From Teichococcus aestuarii (GTDB lineage: Bacteria; Pseudomonadota; Alphaproteobacteria; Acetobacterales; Acetobacteraceae), in NCBI RefSeq assembly GCF_003116135.1, contig NZ_PDOA01000012.1:62001-126000 (forward strand): a stretch of DNA of 64,000 nucleotides. The letters are read 5' to 3'. A model generated the notes under the pieces. It had not been told where the DNA came from, searched no databases, and saw nothing but the letters and a program-made list of their open reading frames with translations. A program made the translations under genes and the position numbers. Below are positions 30,740 through 40,047 of this stretch, in pieces (positions within the stretch are counted from its first letter, which is position 1; the number at the start of each line of letters is the position of its first letter).

Positions 30740-30787
30740 TCTGGAATTCCTCTCGGCAGGGTCCAGACTGTCTAGCTCGAGGGGATT

Positions 30788-30823
30788 GATCGGTTAAATC
30801 GATCTTCTATGTTGTTGCGATAG
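30788..30823. promoter_or_regulatory. Candidate OxyR binding region between katA and oxyR
   Basis: Two adjacent inverted repeats: GATCG-GTTAAAT-CGATC (30788-30804) and CTAT-GTTGTTGCG-ATAG (30807-30823). The ATAG/CTAT elements match those of the four-part OxyR consensus, and the site lies in the 109-base divergent katA-oxyR spacer. Assignment is inference from position and motif. Confidence 0.6.
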
Positions 30824-30848
30824 GCATGACCGAACGGCAACCACCCTC

Positions 30849-31805
30849 ATGACCCTGCACAACATGGCCGGCCTGTCGCTGCGCGACCTGGAATACGCCG
30901 TCGCCGTGGCCGATCTGCGCCATTTCGGCCGCGCCGCCGAGCGCTGCCATGTCAGCCAGCCCACCCTCAGCGAGCAGATCCGCAAGCTGGAGGCCCTGCT
31001 CGGCGTCGTCCTGTTCGAGCGCCTGCCGCGCCGGGTGGCGGTGACACCGCAGGGCGCGCCGCTGATCGAGCGGGCGCGCGCGATCCTGCGCGAGGCGCGC
31101 GGGCTGCTGGACCTGGCGCAGCAGCAGCAGGCCGAGCCGATGAAGGGGCGGCTGCGCATCGGCGTCATCGCCACGCTTGGCCCCTACTACCTGCCCGCCC
31201 TGCTGCGGGATGTGCGGGCGCGCTTCCCGCAGCTGGTGCTGCGGCTGCAGGAAGGCCGCACCGACGCGCTGGTGGAGGCGCTGGAGCAGTGCGAGCTGGA
31301 CGCGGCGCTGATCGCGCTGCCGGCGCCCTCCGCGGCGCTGGAGAGCGCCGAGCTGTTCTTCGAGCCCTTCCTGCTGGCCTTCCCGCAGGGCCATGCCCTG
31401 CGGGCGCAGCGCCGCATCTCGCTGGACGCGCTGCAATCGGGGGAGCTGCTGCTGCTGGAGGAGGGCCATTGCCTGCGCGACCAGGCGCTCTCCCTCTGTC
31501 CGCTGCCGCGCGAGGGGCGGGAGGAGCGCTTCGCCAGCAGCCTGGAGATGCTGCGCCACATGATCGCCGCCGGCGAGGGCTTCTCCTTGCTGCCGCAGCT
31601 GGCGGTCCAGGGCCGCACCGATCTCGGCGGGCTCATTAGCCTGCGGCGGCTGGCGGAGCCGGGGGTGGGGCGGCGGATCGGCCTCGTCTGGCGCGGCACC
31701 GACCCCCGGCGGGAGAGCTTCTCCGAACTGGCGGCCTTCCTGCGGCAGATGTCGCCGGTCGGCCGGCCAGAGGACGGAGGCGGCGCTCAGCCGGCGATGG
31801 CGTAG
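30849..31805 (+). CDS. oxyR: LysR-type peroxide regulator OxyR
   Basis: LysR-family regulator. The N-terminal helix-turn-helix is at LRDLEYAVAVADLRHFGRAA ... CHVSQPTLSEQIRKLEALLG. The redox pair is present: LEEGHCLRDQALSLC, Cys208 and Cys217, with the same 9-residue spacing as Cys199/Cys208 of E. coli OxyR, so it should sense H2O2 by disulfide formation. 318 residues is normal. It diverges from katA and its last 19 bases overlap the end of the convergent gamma-glutamyltransferase-like gene. Confidence 0.95.
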   Translation: MTLHNMAGLSLRDLEYAVAVADLRHFGRAAERCHVSQPTLSEQIRKLEALLGVVLFERLPRRVAVTPQGAPLIERARAILREARGLLDLAQQQQAEPMKGRLRIGVIATLGPYYLPALLRDVRARFPQLVLRLQEGRTDALVEALEQCELDAALIALPAPSAALESAELFFEPFLLAFPQGHALRAQRRISLDALQSGELLLLEEGHCLRDQALSLCPLPREGREERFASSLEMLRHMIAAGEGFSLLPQLAVQGRTDLGGLISLRRLAEPGVGRRIGLVWRGTDPRRESFSELAAFLRQMSPVGRPEDGGGAQPAMA

Positions 31806-33502
31806 GCCGGCCGGCGCGGGTCGGCCGCCGCCAGGCGCAGGCCGCTGGCCGGGTCGGTCATCACCAGCTCGACGCTGCCGGCGAGCCAGGTGGTGCCCGG
31901 CCACTCCTTCACCTCGTGCCCGCGCGCCGCCAGCGCCTCCCGCACCGACTGGGGGATGCGGGATTCCACGGCCAGGCGGCGCGGGTAGTACTCATAGGGC
32001 GCGAAGGAGGAGGGGAAGGCGTAGGAGGCGATGCGCGGCGCCTCGACCGCCGCCTGCGGCTCCATGCCGAAATGCAGGAGGTTCAGCAGCACCTGCAGCA
32101 TGGCCTGGATCTGCACGTCGCCGCCCGGCGTGCCGAAGGGCATCACGCCGCCCTCGCGCGTCACGGCCATGGCCGGGTTGGGCGTCAGGCGCGGCCGCCT
32201 GCCGGGGCCGACGCCGCTCGGATGCGCCGGGTCCGGGCGCGACTGCGAGCCGCGGCAGGAGGGCACGATGCCGAGCCCCGGCACCACCGGCGCGTTCCAG
32301 GAGCCGTCGGAGGGCGTGGCGGAGAAGGCGTTGCCCCAGCGGTCCACCACCGCGACATAGGAGGTGTCCGGCTCGATGCCGGGCAGCCCGCCATGGCCCT
32401 GGGCCTGCGGCCCGCTGCCCTGGCCGAGCAGCGGCGGCGGCATGTCCGGGTGCGCCGCCTCCTCGCGGAAGGCGCGGGCGCGGGCGGCGAGATGCGCCTC
32501 GGAGAGCAGCGCCTCGACCGGCACTTCCGTGAAGGCAGGGTCGGCGAAATGGTACTCGCGGTCGGCCATGGCCACCTTCAGCGCCTCGGTCAGGCGGTGC
32601 AGGTAGTCGGTGCCGTTGTGCGCCAGCCCGTCCAGGCCGAGCTTCTCCAGCAGCAGCAGCGCCTCGATCAGCGCCGGCCCCTGGCACCACGGGCCGCAGG
32701 CGATGATCTCGTGCCCGCGCCAGCGGCGGCGCACCACCGGCTCGATGCGGGAGCGGAAATCCGCCAGGTCCTCGCGCGAGAGGTAGCCGCCCTCGCGCTG
32801 CTGGAAGGCCACGATCTCGCGGGCGATGTCGCCCTTGTAGAAGGCGTCCCGCGCGGCGGCGAGGCCGGCCATGCGGCCGCCGGCGGCCTCCGCCCGCCGT
32901 GCCTCCTCCGCCATGTAGGTGAGGGTTCGGGCGAGGTCGGACTGCACGAAGAGCGAGCCCACCGCCGGCGGCGCGCCGCCGGGCAGGTAGATGGCGGCGT
33001 TCTGCGGCCAGCGTGCGTATTCGTCGTGGTGCGCGGCGATGGTGTGCGCCAGCAGCGAATTGGTCTGGAAGCCCTCGGCGGCGTAGCGGATGGCGAAGGC
33101 GGCGACGTCGGGGAAGGGCATCGTGCCGTGCCGCTCCAGCGCGGTGATCCAGGCATCGGGCGCCGCCGGCACCACGGTGCGCAGGATGCCCTCCGGCATC
33201 CGCCCGCCATGCTCGCGCATGAAGAGGTCGGGCGGCAGGGACATCGGCCAGTGGCCGAGGCCGGCGATGCTCTCCACCGTGCCGTCCGCCATCCGGATCA
33301 GGATCGGCGCCACGCCGGCCACGTTCACCAGGTCGGGCTGCAGCACGCCGAGCGCGATGCCGGCGGCGCAGCCGGCGTCGATGGCGTTGCCCCCCGCCTC
33401 CAGGATGGCGATGCCGGCCGTCGCCGCCAGGTAGTGCCCGGCCGAGACGGCGTGGCGCGTGCCGGCGATGGTGGGGCGTCCGGTCGGGGGTGTCTCGGTC
33501 AT
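31787..33502 (-). CDS. Gamma-glutamyltransferase family protein
   Basis: Ntn-hydrolase of the gamma-glutamyltranspeptidase family, cleaving gamma-glutamyl bonds such as glutathione. The large-subunit part shows AVSAGHYLAATAGIAILEAGG and AIDAGCAAGIALGV; the nucleophile of the small subunit is the Thr of PDTSYVAVVDRWGNAFSATPS (about residue 385), followed by LTPNPAMAV and FGTPGGDVQIQAMLQVLLN. 571 residues is typical, but no signal peptide is evident, unlike classic periplasmic Ggt. The ATG overlaps the stop of the upstream binding-protein gene by 4 bases, so both are in one operon; the protein may process the imported peptide-like substrate. Confidence 0.88.
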   Translation of the reverse strand: MTETPPTGRPTIAGTRHAVSAGHYLAATAGIAILEAGGNAIDAGCAAGIALGVLQPDLVNVAGVAPILIRMADGTVESIAGLGHWPMSLPPDLFMREHGGRMPEGILRTVVPAAPDAWITALERHGTMPFPDVAAFAIRYAAEGFQTNSLLAHTIAAHHDEYARWPQNAAIYLPGGAPPAVGSLFVQSDLARTLTYMAEEARRAEAAGGRMAGLAAARDAFYKGDIAREIVAFQQREGGYLSREDLADFRSRIEPVVRRRWRGHEIIACGPWCQGPALIEALLLLEKLGLDGLAHNGTDYLHRLTEALKVAMADREYHFADPAFTEVPVEALLSEAHLAARARAFREEAAHPDMPPPLLGQGSGPQAQGHGGLPGIEPDTSYVAVVDRWGNAFSATPSDGSWNAPVVPGLGIVPSCRGSQSRPDPAHPSGVGPGRRPRLTPNPAMAVTREGGVMPFGTPGGDVQIQAMLQVLLNLLHFGMEPQAAVEAPRIASYAFPSSFAPYEYYPRRLAVESRIPQSVREALAARGHEVKEWPGTTWLAGSVELVMTDPASGLRLAAADPRRPAYAIAG

Positions 33503-35127
33503 CGGGCGGGCTCCGTGGGGCGGGCGTGGGTGGCCACCAGTTGCTCGTCCATCCGCGGGCTGTAGGCAATCCCCCGCCGCGCGGCGGTGATCGTCACCTG
33601 GTTGTAGAGCGGGATGATGGGCAGCGCCGCGATGGCTTCGCGCATGGTCTCGCGCAGCGCCGCCTCCCGCCCCGCATCCATCCGGCTGATGCTCCCGGCG
33701 ATGCGGGCATCGAGCGCCGCGTCGCTGAACTGGCCGCGATTGCCCTGGCCGAAGCCGCGCGCCGGGTCGCGCGTGTGCACGGCGGTGGAGAGGATGTAGC
33801 TGGCATCGCGCGAGGAGGAGAGGGAGAGGCCGAACAGCATCAGCGGCAGGTCGTTCCGCCCCACGGCGGTGCGGGGGAAGAACACGGTGCCCGGCTGCGT
33901 CTCCACCTTCGCCTGGAAGCCGGCGCGCGTCAGCATCTGCCCCACCGCCTGGCAGACGCGGGCATCGTTGGTGTAGCGGTTGTTGGAGCAGCCGATCGTC
34001 AGGCCGAAGCCCTGGGGAAAGCCCGCCTCGGCCAGCAGGCGGCGCGCCGCCTCGGGGTCGGGGCGTGGCGCGGGCAGGTCCGCGTTCCAGCCGCCGAAGC
34101 CTTCCGGTACCATCTGGACCGTGGCGATGGCCTGGCCGTCCAGCCCGCGCGCCGCCAGCGCCTCGCGGTCGATGGCGAGGGAGAGGGCGCGGCGCACCCG
34201 CGCATCGGCCATCGGGTTGACGGGGAGGGGGGTGCCGTCCGGCCCCGCCAGCAGCGGCAGCGCGCCGGCGCCGAGATGCGGGATCAGGTACATGATCCGG
34301 TCCGAGTTGCGCTTGAACACGCTGACCCGCGCATCCTTCTCCAGCCGCGCCACATCGGCCGGCGGCACCTGCTCGATCAGGTCCACGTCGCCGGAGAGCA
34401 GGGCGGCGAGGCGCGCCGCGTCATTGCCCATCACCTTCATCTCGACTCGGGCGAAGGCGGCGGGCGTGCCCCAGTAGCCCGCGTGGCGGGAGAGGCTCAT
34501 CCCCTCCGAGCCGCGGAAGCGCTCCAGCCGGAAGGGGCCGGTGCCGATGGCGGCGCGGCCGCTGGCGAACTCGGCGGTGGAGGCGCCCCACGGGTCCGGC
34601 CCGCCCGCCGCCCGCGCCGAGACGATGAAGACGTTGGTGAGCTGCCCCGGCAGGGTGGGGTTGGGCTGGTCCGTGTGCAGGCGGATGGTGTGCGCATCCA
34701 CCACCTCCACCCGGCTGATGGTGCGCAGGTTGGAGGTGTAGGGGCCCGGGTTGTTCGGCAGGGCCGGGATGCGGGCGAGGGAGAAGGCCACGTCCTCGGC
34801 CGTGAAAGGGCTGCCATCCTGGAAGGTGACGCCGCGCCGGAGGGAGAATTCCCAGGTCTGCGCGTCCAGCGCCCGCCAGGCTTCCGCCAGGGCGGGGGTG
34901 AAGCGGCTCTCCTCGTCCCGCCCCACCAGGGAATCGTAGATGTGCCGGGACGCCGCCATGTTGGGGCCGAGGAAGAGGAAATGGGGGTCCACGCCGAAGC
35001 TGGCCTCCACCCCCATGGTCAGCGTGGCATCGCCGGACGGGGCGGGCGCCTGCCCCCTGGCGGGGCCCGCCCCGGCCAGCAGGGCAAGCGCCAGCGCGGC
35101 GGCGGCGAGGGGGTGGCTGCGGCGCAT
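33499..35127 (-). CDS. ABC transporter substrate-binding protein (family 5, peptide type)
   Basis: Periplasmic binding protein of the DppA/OppA/GsiB family. Signal MRRSHPLAAAALALALLAGAGPARG, then TLTMGVEASFGVDPHFLFLGPNMAASRHIYDSLV, LAEAWRALDAQTWEFSLRRGVTFQDGSPFTAEDVAFSLAR, and NPMADARVRRALSLAIDREAL, all family hallmarks. 542 residues is normal. It is translationally coupled to a gamma-glutamyltransferase-like gene, which suggests a gamma-glutamyl peptide or glutathione-like ligand, but no ABC permease or ATPase genes adjoin it. Confidence 0.92.
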   Translation of the reverse strand: MRRSHPLAAAALALALLAGAGPARGQAPAPSGDATLTMGVEASFGVDPHFLFLGPNMAASRHIYDSLVGRDEESRFTPALAEAWRALDAQTWEFSLRRGVTFQDGSPFTAEDVAFSLARIPALPNNPGPYTSNLRTISRVEVVDAHTIRLHTDQPNPTLPGQLTNVFIVSARAAGGPDPWGASTAEFASGRAAIGTGPFRLERFRGSEGMSLSRHAGYWGTPAAFARVEMKVMGNDAARLAALLSGDVDLIEQVPPADVARLEKDARVSVFKRNSDRIMYLIPHLGAGALPLLAGPDGTPLPVNPMADARVRRALSLAIDREALAARGLDGQAIATVQMVPEGFGGWNADLPAPRPDPEAARRLLAEAGFPQGFGLTIGCSNNRYTNDARVCQAVGQMLTRAGFQAKVETQPGTVFFPRTAVGRNDLPLMLFGLSLSSSRDASYILSTAVHTRDPARGFGQGNRGQFSDAALDARIAGSISRMDAGREAALRETMREAIAALPIIPLYNQVTITAARRGIAYSPRMDEQLVATHARPTEPAR

Positions 35128-35226
35128 GGCGCGTCTCTCCCGGTCGTTGCGGCGCGGGGAGGGTCCGGCGCGGGGCCGGGCCTGTCAATGCGGGGCGGCG
35201 TCAGGCGGATGAATCCGCCATCGCGC

Positions 35227-35838
35227 TCAATGCCAGGAACGCAGGATCTCGTCGGTCGAGGCGGTCTCGATCTGCTGGCTGAAGCGCTCGTTGTAGAGGG
35301 TCAGCAGCGCGTCATGCGTCCGGTCGGAACCGGAGCAGATGGCGTCGGTCGGGATGACGACGCGGTAGCCGCGGTCCACCGCCCCCAGCACGGCCGCCAG
35401 CACGCAGACATCCGTCTCCGCCCCGCTGATCACCAGCGTGTCGATGCCGCGCGAATAGAGATGGTCGTCCAGCGCCGGGTGTAGCCAGGGGGAATAGACC
35501 ATCTTGTCGATGACCGTGGCGGGCGGGACGAAGCGCTGCAGGGGCTCGAGCAGCTCCAGCATGCCCGTGGGCAGCACATCCTGCGTCACGGAGGACCAGC
35601 GCTCGTAGTATTCGCGCCACATGCCGGGTGCGTCCTGCGGCCGCTGGGCGGGGATGAAGCGGGTGAAGATCGTGCGGTCCGGGAAGACGCCGGCCAGCTG
35701 GACCACCAGCGGCAGGACGCGCTGCATCCACGGCGTCTCCCACTCCGAGCCGGGCCCGAACAGGTTCTGCATGTCCACGCAGAGATGCGCGCAGCGCGCC
35801 GTCAGGGGGCCGCGCTGCAACCCGTTCTTCCAAGCCAT
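35227..35838 (-). CDS. Isochorismatase-family cysteine hydrolase
   Basis: Small hydrolase of the isochorismatase-like fold, 203 residues. The triad is visible: Asp in LCVDMQNLFG, Lys in VIDKMVYSPW, and Cys in ISGAETDVCVLAAVLGAVDRGYRV. The last motif is typical of the amidohydrolase members that act on nicotinamide, biuret, ureidoacrylate and similar amides. Start at 35838 has AGGAGAG about 9 bases upstream. It lies 74 bases downstream of nadE on the same strand, so a nicotinamidase-like role in NAD metabolism is possible but not shown by sequence. Confidence 0.85.
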   Translation of the reverse strand: MAWKNGLQRGPLTARCAHLCVDMQNLFGPGSEWETPWMQRVLPLVVQLAGVFPDRTIFTRFIPAQRPQDAPGMWREYYERWSSVTQDVLPTGMLELLEPLQRFVPPATVIDKMVYSPWLHPALDDHLYSRGIDTLVISGAETDVCVLAAVLGAVDRGYRVVIPTDAICSGSDRTHDALLTLYNERFSQQIETASTDEILRSWH

Positions 35839-35912
35839 GTCGTCATCTCTCCTGCTGCGTGGCCGTGCCGTTCCTGCATAAGCGGCCAGGGGAGCGGCGG
35901 TTCCCGGATGGC

Positions 35913-37949
35913 TCAGCCCTGCGGCACGTTGCGGCGCAGTTCCTCCAGCCAGGCGTTGGCATTGCCATCCGAAGGCGCGCGCCAGTCGCCGCGCGGCGAG
36001 AGCGAGCCGCCGGCGGCCACCTTCGGCCCGTTCGGCATGGCGCTGCGCTTGAACTGGGCGAAGCCGAAGAAGCGCTGCAGGAACACCTCCAGCCAGTGGC
36101 GGATGGTGGGCAGGTCGTAGGCGCCGCGCTTCCCCTCCGGAAAGCCGGGCGGCCAGCGGCCAGCGGCCGCGTCGCCCCAGGCCATCAGCGCCAGGAAGGC
36201 GATCTTGGACGGGCGGAAGCCGTAGCGCAGCGTGTAGAACAGGTGGAAATCCTGCAGCGCGTAGGGGCCGATCTTGGCCTCGGTGCTCTGCAGCTGCTGG
36301 TCCTCGCCGGCCGGCACCAGCTCGGGCGAGATCTCGGTGTCCAGCACCGATTGCAGCGTGGCGCCCACCGCCGCATCGAACTGCCCGGAGCCGATGACCC
36401 AGCGGATGAGGTGCTGGATCAGCGTCTTCGGCACGCCCGCATTGACGTTGTAGTGCGACATCTGGTCGCCCACGCCATAGGTGCACCAGCCCAGCGCCAG
36501 CTCCGAGAGGTCGCCCGTGCCGAGCACCATGCCGCCATGGTGGTTGGCGGCGCGGAACAGGTAGTCGGTGCGCAGCCCGGCCTGGACGTTCTCGAAGGTG
36601 ACGTCATAGACCGGCTCGCCGCGGCCGAAGGGGTGGCCGAGATCGGTCAGCATCTGCTTCGCCGCCGGCCGGATGTCCAGCTCCAGCGCGGTGATGCCGA
36701 GCGCCTGCATCAGCGCGTGGGCGTTGGTCTTGGTGCCGGCCGAGGTGCCGAAGCCGGGCAGGGTGTAGCCGATGATGTCGGTGCGCGGCTTGCCCATCCG
36801 GTCCATCGCCCGGGCGGCGACGATCAGCGCCTGGGTGGAATCGAGGCCGCCCGAGACGCCGATGACGATCTTGCCGCCGCGCGTGGCGGTGAGCCGCTGC
36901 ACCAGGCCGGAGACCTGGATGTTGTAGGCCTCGTAGCAATCCTGCTCCAGCCGCGCCGGGTCGGCCGGCACGAAGGGGAAGCGCTCCAGCGCGCGGTGGA
37001 AGCCGATGTCGCCCTCCGGCGGCTCCAGCCGGAAGGCCTGGCGGCGGAAGGCGGGGGCGTGGCGGCGGCGGTTGTCGTCGAAGGTGCCCTGCCGCGCCCG
37101 CTCTTGCCGCAGCAGGTCGAGGTCGATATCGGCCAGCACGATCTGGTCGGCGTCGGGGAAGCGCTCGCTCTCGCGCAGGATGGCGCCGTTCTCGAAGATC
37201 GAGACCTGCCCGTCCCAGGCGAGGTCGGTGGTGGACTCGCCCACCCCCGCCGCGGCGTAGAGATAGGCCGCGAGGCAGCGCGCCGATTGCGACTGGCAGA
37301 GCAGCCGCCGCGTCTCCGCCTTGCCCACCGTGATGTTGCTGGCCGAGAGGTTGGCCAGCACCAGCGCGCCGGCCAGCGCGCCCTCGGCGCTGGGGGGGAA
37401 GGGCACCCAGAGGTCCTCGCATACCTCGGCATGGATCACGAGGCCCGGCACGTCCTCGGCGTCGAACAGCAGGTCGGGGCCGAAGGGCGCCTCCTGGCCG
37501 GCGAGGCGGATCATGCCGCCCTCCGTGCCGTGGCCGGAGGCGAACCAGCGGTGCTCGTAGAACTCCCGGTAGTTGGGCAAATGCTGCTTCGGCACCACGC
37601 CGAGCAGCCGGCCGCGCTGGATGGCCAGCGCCGTGTTGTACACCCGCCCCGCATGCCGCACCGGCGCCCCCACCAGCAGCAGCGGCCGCAGCGTGGCGCT
37701 GGCCTCCAGCAGCGTGGCGACCGCCGCCTCCACCGCGTCCAGCAGCGTGTCCTGCAGATGCAGGTCGTCGATCGCGTAGCCGGAGAGGCCGAGCTCCGGG
37801 AACACCGCGAGCGCGGCACCCTCGGCGTCGCAGTGCCGCGCCGCGGCCAGGATCGCCTGCGCGTTGGCGGCAGGGTCGGCCAGGGTGCCGCGGGTGGTGC
37901 AGGCGGCCACGCGGGCGAAGCCATGGCGGTAGATCGACAGGAAGCTCAT
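35913..37949 (-). CDS. nadE: Glutamine-dependent NAD(+) synthetase
   Basis: Makes NAD from nicotinic acid adenine dinucleotide with ammonia from glutamine. The N-terminal nitrilase-type glutaminase domain has the triad Glu52 ([14 protein letters not shown]), Lys121 ([13 protein letters not shown]) and Cys177 ([13 protein letters not shown]). The C-terminal synthetase has the P-loop [14 protein letters not shown], then [19 protein letters not shown] and [27 protein letters not shown]. 678 residues matches the long two-domain type. It diverges from the GbsR-like regulator of the cyd operon. Confidence 0.96.
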   Translation of the reverse strand: MSFLSIYRHGFARVAACTTRGTLADPAANAQAILAAARHCDAEGAALAVFPELGLSGYAIDDLHLQDTLLDAVEAAVATLLEASATLRPLLLVGAPVRHAGRVYNTALAIQRGRLLGVVPKQHLPNYREFYEHRWFASGHGTEGGMIRLAGQEAPFGPDLLFDAEDVPGLVIHAEVCEDLWVPFPPSAEGALAGALVLANLSASNITVGKAETRRLLCQSQSARCLAAYLYAAAGVGESTTDLAWDGQVSIFENGAILRESERFPDADQIVLADIDLDLLRQERARQGTFDDNRRRHAPAFRRQAFRLEPPEGDIGFHRALERFPFVPADPARLEQDCYEAYNIQVSGLVQRLTATRGGKIVIGVSGGLDSTQALIVAARAMDRMGKPRTDIIGYTLPGFGTSAGTKTNAHALMQALGITALELDIRPAAKQMLTDLGHPFGRGEPVYDVTFENVQAGLRTDYLFRAANHHGGMVLGTGDLSELALGWCTYGVGDQMSHYNVNAGVPKTLIQHLIRWVIGSGQFDAAVGATLQSVLDTEISPELVPAGEDQQLQSTEAKIGPYALQDFHLFYTLRYGFRPSKIAFLALMAWGDAAAGRWPPGFPEGKRGAYDLPTIRHWLEVFLQRFFGFAQFKRSAMPNGPKVAAGGSLSPRGDWRAPSDGNANAWLEELRRNVPQG

Positions 37950-38060
37950 GCGCCCCAGCCTGCCCCCGCCGCGCCCGCGCGTCCAGCGGGGCGGCGATCA
38001 GCAATGGGTCAGCCGGCGGCCGGCCGGACCCTTGCCGCCCGGCGCAACGACCTATATCAA

Positions 38061-38090
38061 GATTTCAGAAATTACTGAAATTTCCGAATC
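38061..38090. promoter_or_regulatory. Nested palindromes upstream of the GbsR-like gene
   Basis: Two overlapping inverted repeats: TTTCAG-AAATTA-CTGAAA (38063-38080) and GAAATT-ACTGA-AATTTC (38068-38084), flanked by GATT at 38061 and AATC at 38087. It lies 12 bases before the regulator start and in the divergent spacer with nadE, so it is a likely autoregulatory operator. Confidence 0.5.
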
Positions 38091-38101
38091 GGCAGGAATG
38101 C

Positions 38102-38686
38102 ATGAACCTCCCTCCCGTCGCCCAGGCCTTCGTGCTGCATTTCGGCGAGATGGGCAGCCGCTGGGGCATCAACCGCACGGTGGGGCAGATCTACGCCCTG
38201 CTCTACGTCTCGCCCGTGCCGCTCAACGCCGAGCAGATCGTCGAGGCGCTCGGCGTCTCGCGCTCCAACGTCTCGATGGGGCTGCGCGAGCTGCAGGCCT
38301 GGAACCTGATCATCCCCAAGCACATCCCGGATGACCGGCGGGACCACTACACCACCCCCGACGATGTCTGGCAGATCCTGCGCACGCTGGCCGAGGAGCG
38401 GAAGAAGCGCGAGGTGGACCCCACCCTCTCGGTGCTGCGCGAGCTGCTGATGCAATCCCCCGGCAGCGAGGCCGAGCGCCACGCCCAGGAACGCATCGCC
38501 GAGATGCACACGCTGATCGAGCGGCTGACCACCTGGTACGACGACGTCAAGCGGCTGGAGACGGAGCGCCTGGCGGCGCTGCTGGCGCTCGGCGCGCGCG
38601 TCACGCGCCTGCTGGAGGCCAAGGACAAGATCGTCTCGCTGGCGCGCCCGGCGGCGCGCAACCGGCGCCCGACCCCCACGGAGTAG
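38102..38686 (+). CDS. GbsR/MarR family transcriptional regulator
   Basis: 194-residue winged-helix protein of the GbsR type: FVLHFGEMGSRWGINRTVGQIYALLYVSPVPLNA, the recognition region EQIVEALGVSRSNVSMGLRELQAWNLI, and the wing VPDD/IPDDRRDHYTTP. The C-terminal third is a long helical dimerisation part. Its stop is 7 bases before cydA, so it is the first gene of gbsR-like-cydA-cydB and probably regulates its own operon through the palindrome just upstream. GbsR members are known as choline or osmolyte sensors, but the ligand here is unknown. Confidence 0.88.
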   Translation: MNLPPVAQAFVLHFGEMGSRWGINRTVGQIYALLYVSPVPLNAEQIVEALGVSRSNVSMGLRELQAWNLIIPKHIPDDRRDHYTTPDDVWQILRTLAEERKKREVDPTLSVLRELLMQSPGSEAERHAQERIAEMHTLIERLTTWYDDVKRLETERLAALLALGARVTRLLEAKDKIVSLARPAARNRRPTPTE

Positions 38687-38693
38687 CCCTCCC

Positions 38694-40037
38694 ATGGACC
38701 CCACCCTGCTCGCCCGCATCCAGTTCGCGGCGAACATCTCCTTCCACATCCTGTTCCCGACCGTGACCATCGCGCTCGGCTGGGTGCTGCTCTACTTCAA
38801 GCTGCGCTACAGCCGCAGCCGCGACATGGCCTGGATGGAGGCCTACCGCTTCTGGGTGAAGGTGTTCGCCCTCTCCTTCGCGCTCGGCGTGGTCTCGGGC
38901 ATCACCATGAGCTTCCAGTTCGGCACCAACTGGCCGGGCTTCATGCAGCATGTGGGCAACATCGCCGGCCCCCTGCTGGCCTACGAGATCCTGACGGCCT
39001 TCTTCCTGGAGGCCACCTTCCTCGGCATCATGCTGTTCGGCTTCCGCCGCGTGCCGGGCTGGCTGCACACCCTGGCCACCTTCCTCGTCGCCTTCGGCAC
39101 GACGATGAGCGCCTTCTGGATCATCGTGCTGAACTCCTGGATGCACACGCCGCAGGGCTTCGAGCTGCGCGACGGCGTGGCGCACGCGACGGACTGGGCG
39201 GCGATCATCCTCAATCCCTCCATGCCCTACCGGCTGACCCACATGCTGGTGGCCTCGGCGCTGACGGTGGCCTTCCTGATGGCCGGCCTCTCCGCCTGGC
39301 GCTGGCTGCGCGGCGACACGGCGCCGGGCGTGCGCAACGCGCTCCGCACCGGCGTGGTGATGGCCGCCCTCCTGGCCCCCGCCCAGGCGCTGATCGGCGA
39401 CATGCACGGGCTGAACACGCTGGAGCACCAGCCGGCCAAGGTGGCGGCGATGGAGGGCAACTGGCGCACCGGAAGCCATGTGCCGCTGCTGCTCTTCGCC
39501 GTGCCGGACGAGGCGGCGCGCGAGAACCGCCTGGAGATCGGCATCCCCTCGATGGCCAGCATCATCCTCAGGCACAGCCCCGCGGGCGTGGTGCCGGGGC
39601 TGGACCAGTTCGAGGGCAACCACCCGCCGGTGAAGCCGGTGTTCTATGCCTTCCGCGTCATGGTCGGCACCGGGCTGCTGATGATCGGCGCGGGGCTGGC
39701 CTCGGCCTACTACCTCTGGCGGCGCGGCGCGCTGCCGGCGTGGCTGCTGCGCGGCCTGGTGGCGATGACCTTCGCCGGATGGGTGGCGACGCTCGCCGGC
39801 TGGTACGTCACCGAGATCGGCCGGCAGCCCTGGCTGGTTACCGGCGTGCTCTCCACCGCCCAGGCGGTGGGGCCGGTGCCGGCGGGCAATATCGGCCTGA
39901 CGCTGGCCATGTACCTCACCCTCTACGCGGTGCTGCTGGCCGCCTATGTCGCCGCCCTGTTCCGCCTCGCCCGCAAGGGCCGCGCCATGCCGGAGGCGGG
40001 GCTGCCCGCCGGCGGCCTGGTCGCCCGCGCCTCCTGA
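38694..40037 (+). CDS. cydA: Cytochrome bd-type (cyanide-insensitive) quinol oxidase subunit I
   Basis: Heme-bearing subunit of a bd-type terminal oxidase that oxidises quinol and reduces oxygen. The start LLARIQFAANISFHILFPT carries the heme b595 ligand His18; MPYRLTHMLVASALTVAF carries the b558 His; GDMHGLNTLEHQPAKVAAMEG and AGWYVTEIGRQPW are family motifs. At 447 residues it lacks the long Q-loop of E. coli CydA (522), which is the mark of the short-loop, cyanide-insensitive CioA type. About nine hydrophobic helices. Second gene of the operon. Confidence 0.95.
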   Translation: MDPTLLARIQFAANISFHILFPTVTIALGWVLLYFKLRYSRSRDMAWMEAYRFWVKVFALSFALGVVSGITMSFQFGTNWPGFMQHVGNIAGPLLAYEILTAFFLEATFLGIMLFGFRRVPGWLHTLATFLVAFGTTMSAFWIIVLNSWMHTPQGFELRDGVAHATDWAAIILNPSMPYRLTHMLVASALTVAFLMAGLSAWRWLRGDTAPGVRNALRTGVVMAALLAPAQALIGDMHGLNTLEHQPAKVAAMEGNWRTGSHVPLLLFAVPDEAARENRLEIGIPSMASIILRHSPAGVVPGLDQFEGNHPPVKPVFYAFRVMVGTGLLMIGAGLASAYYLWRRGALPAWLLRGLVAMTFAGWVATLAGWYVTEIGRQPWLVTGVLSTAQAVGPVPAGNIGLTLAMYLTLYAVLLAAYVAALFRLARKGRAMPEAGLPAGGLVARAS

Positions 40038-40047
40038 GGACGCCGCC

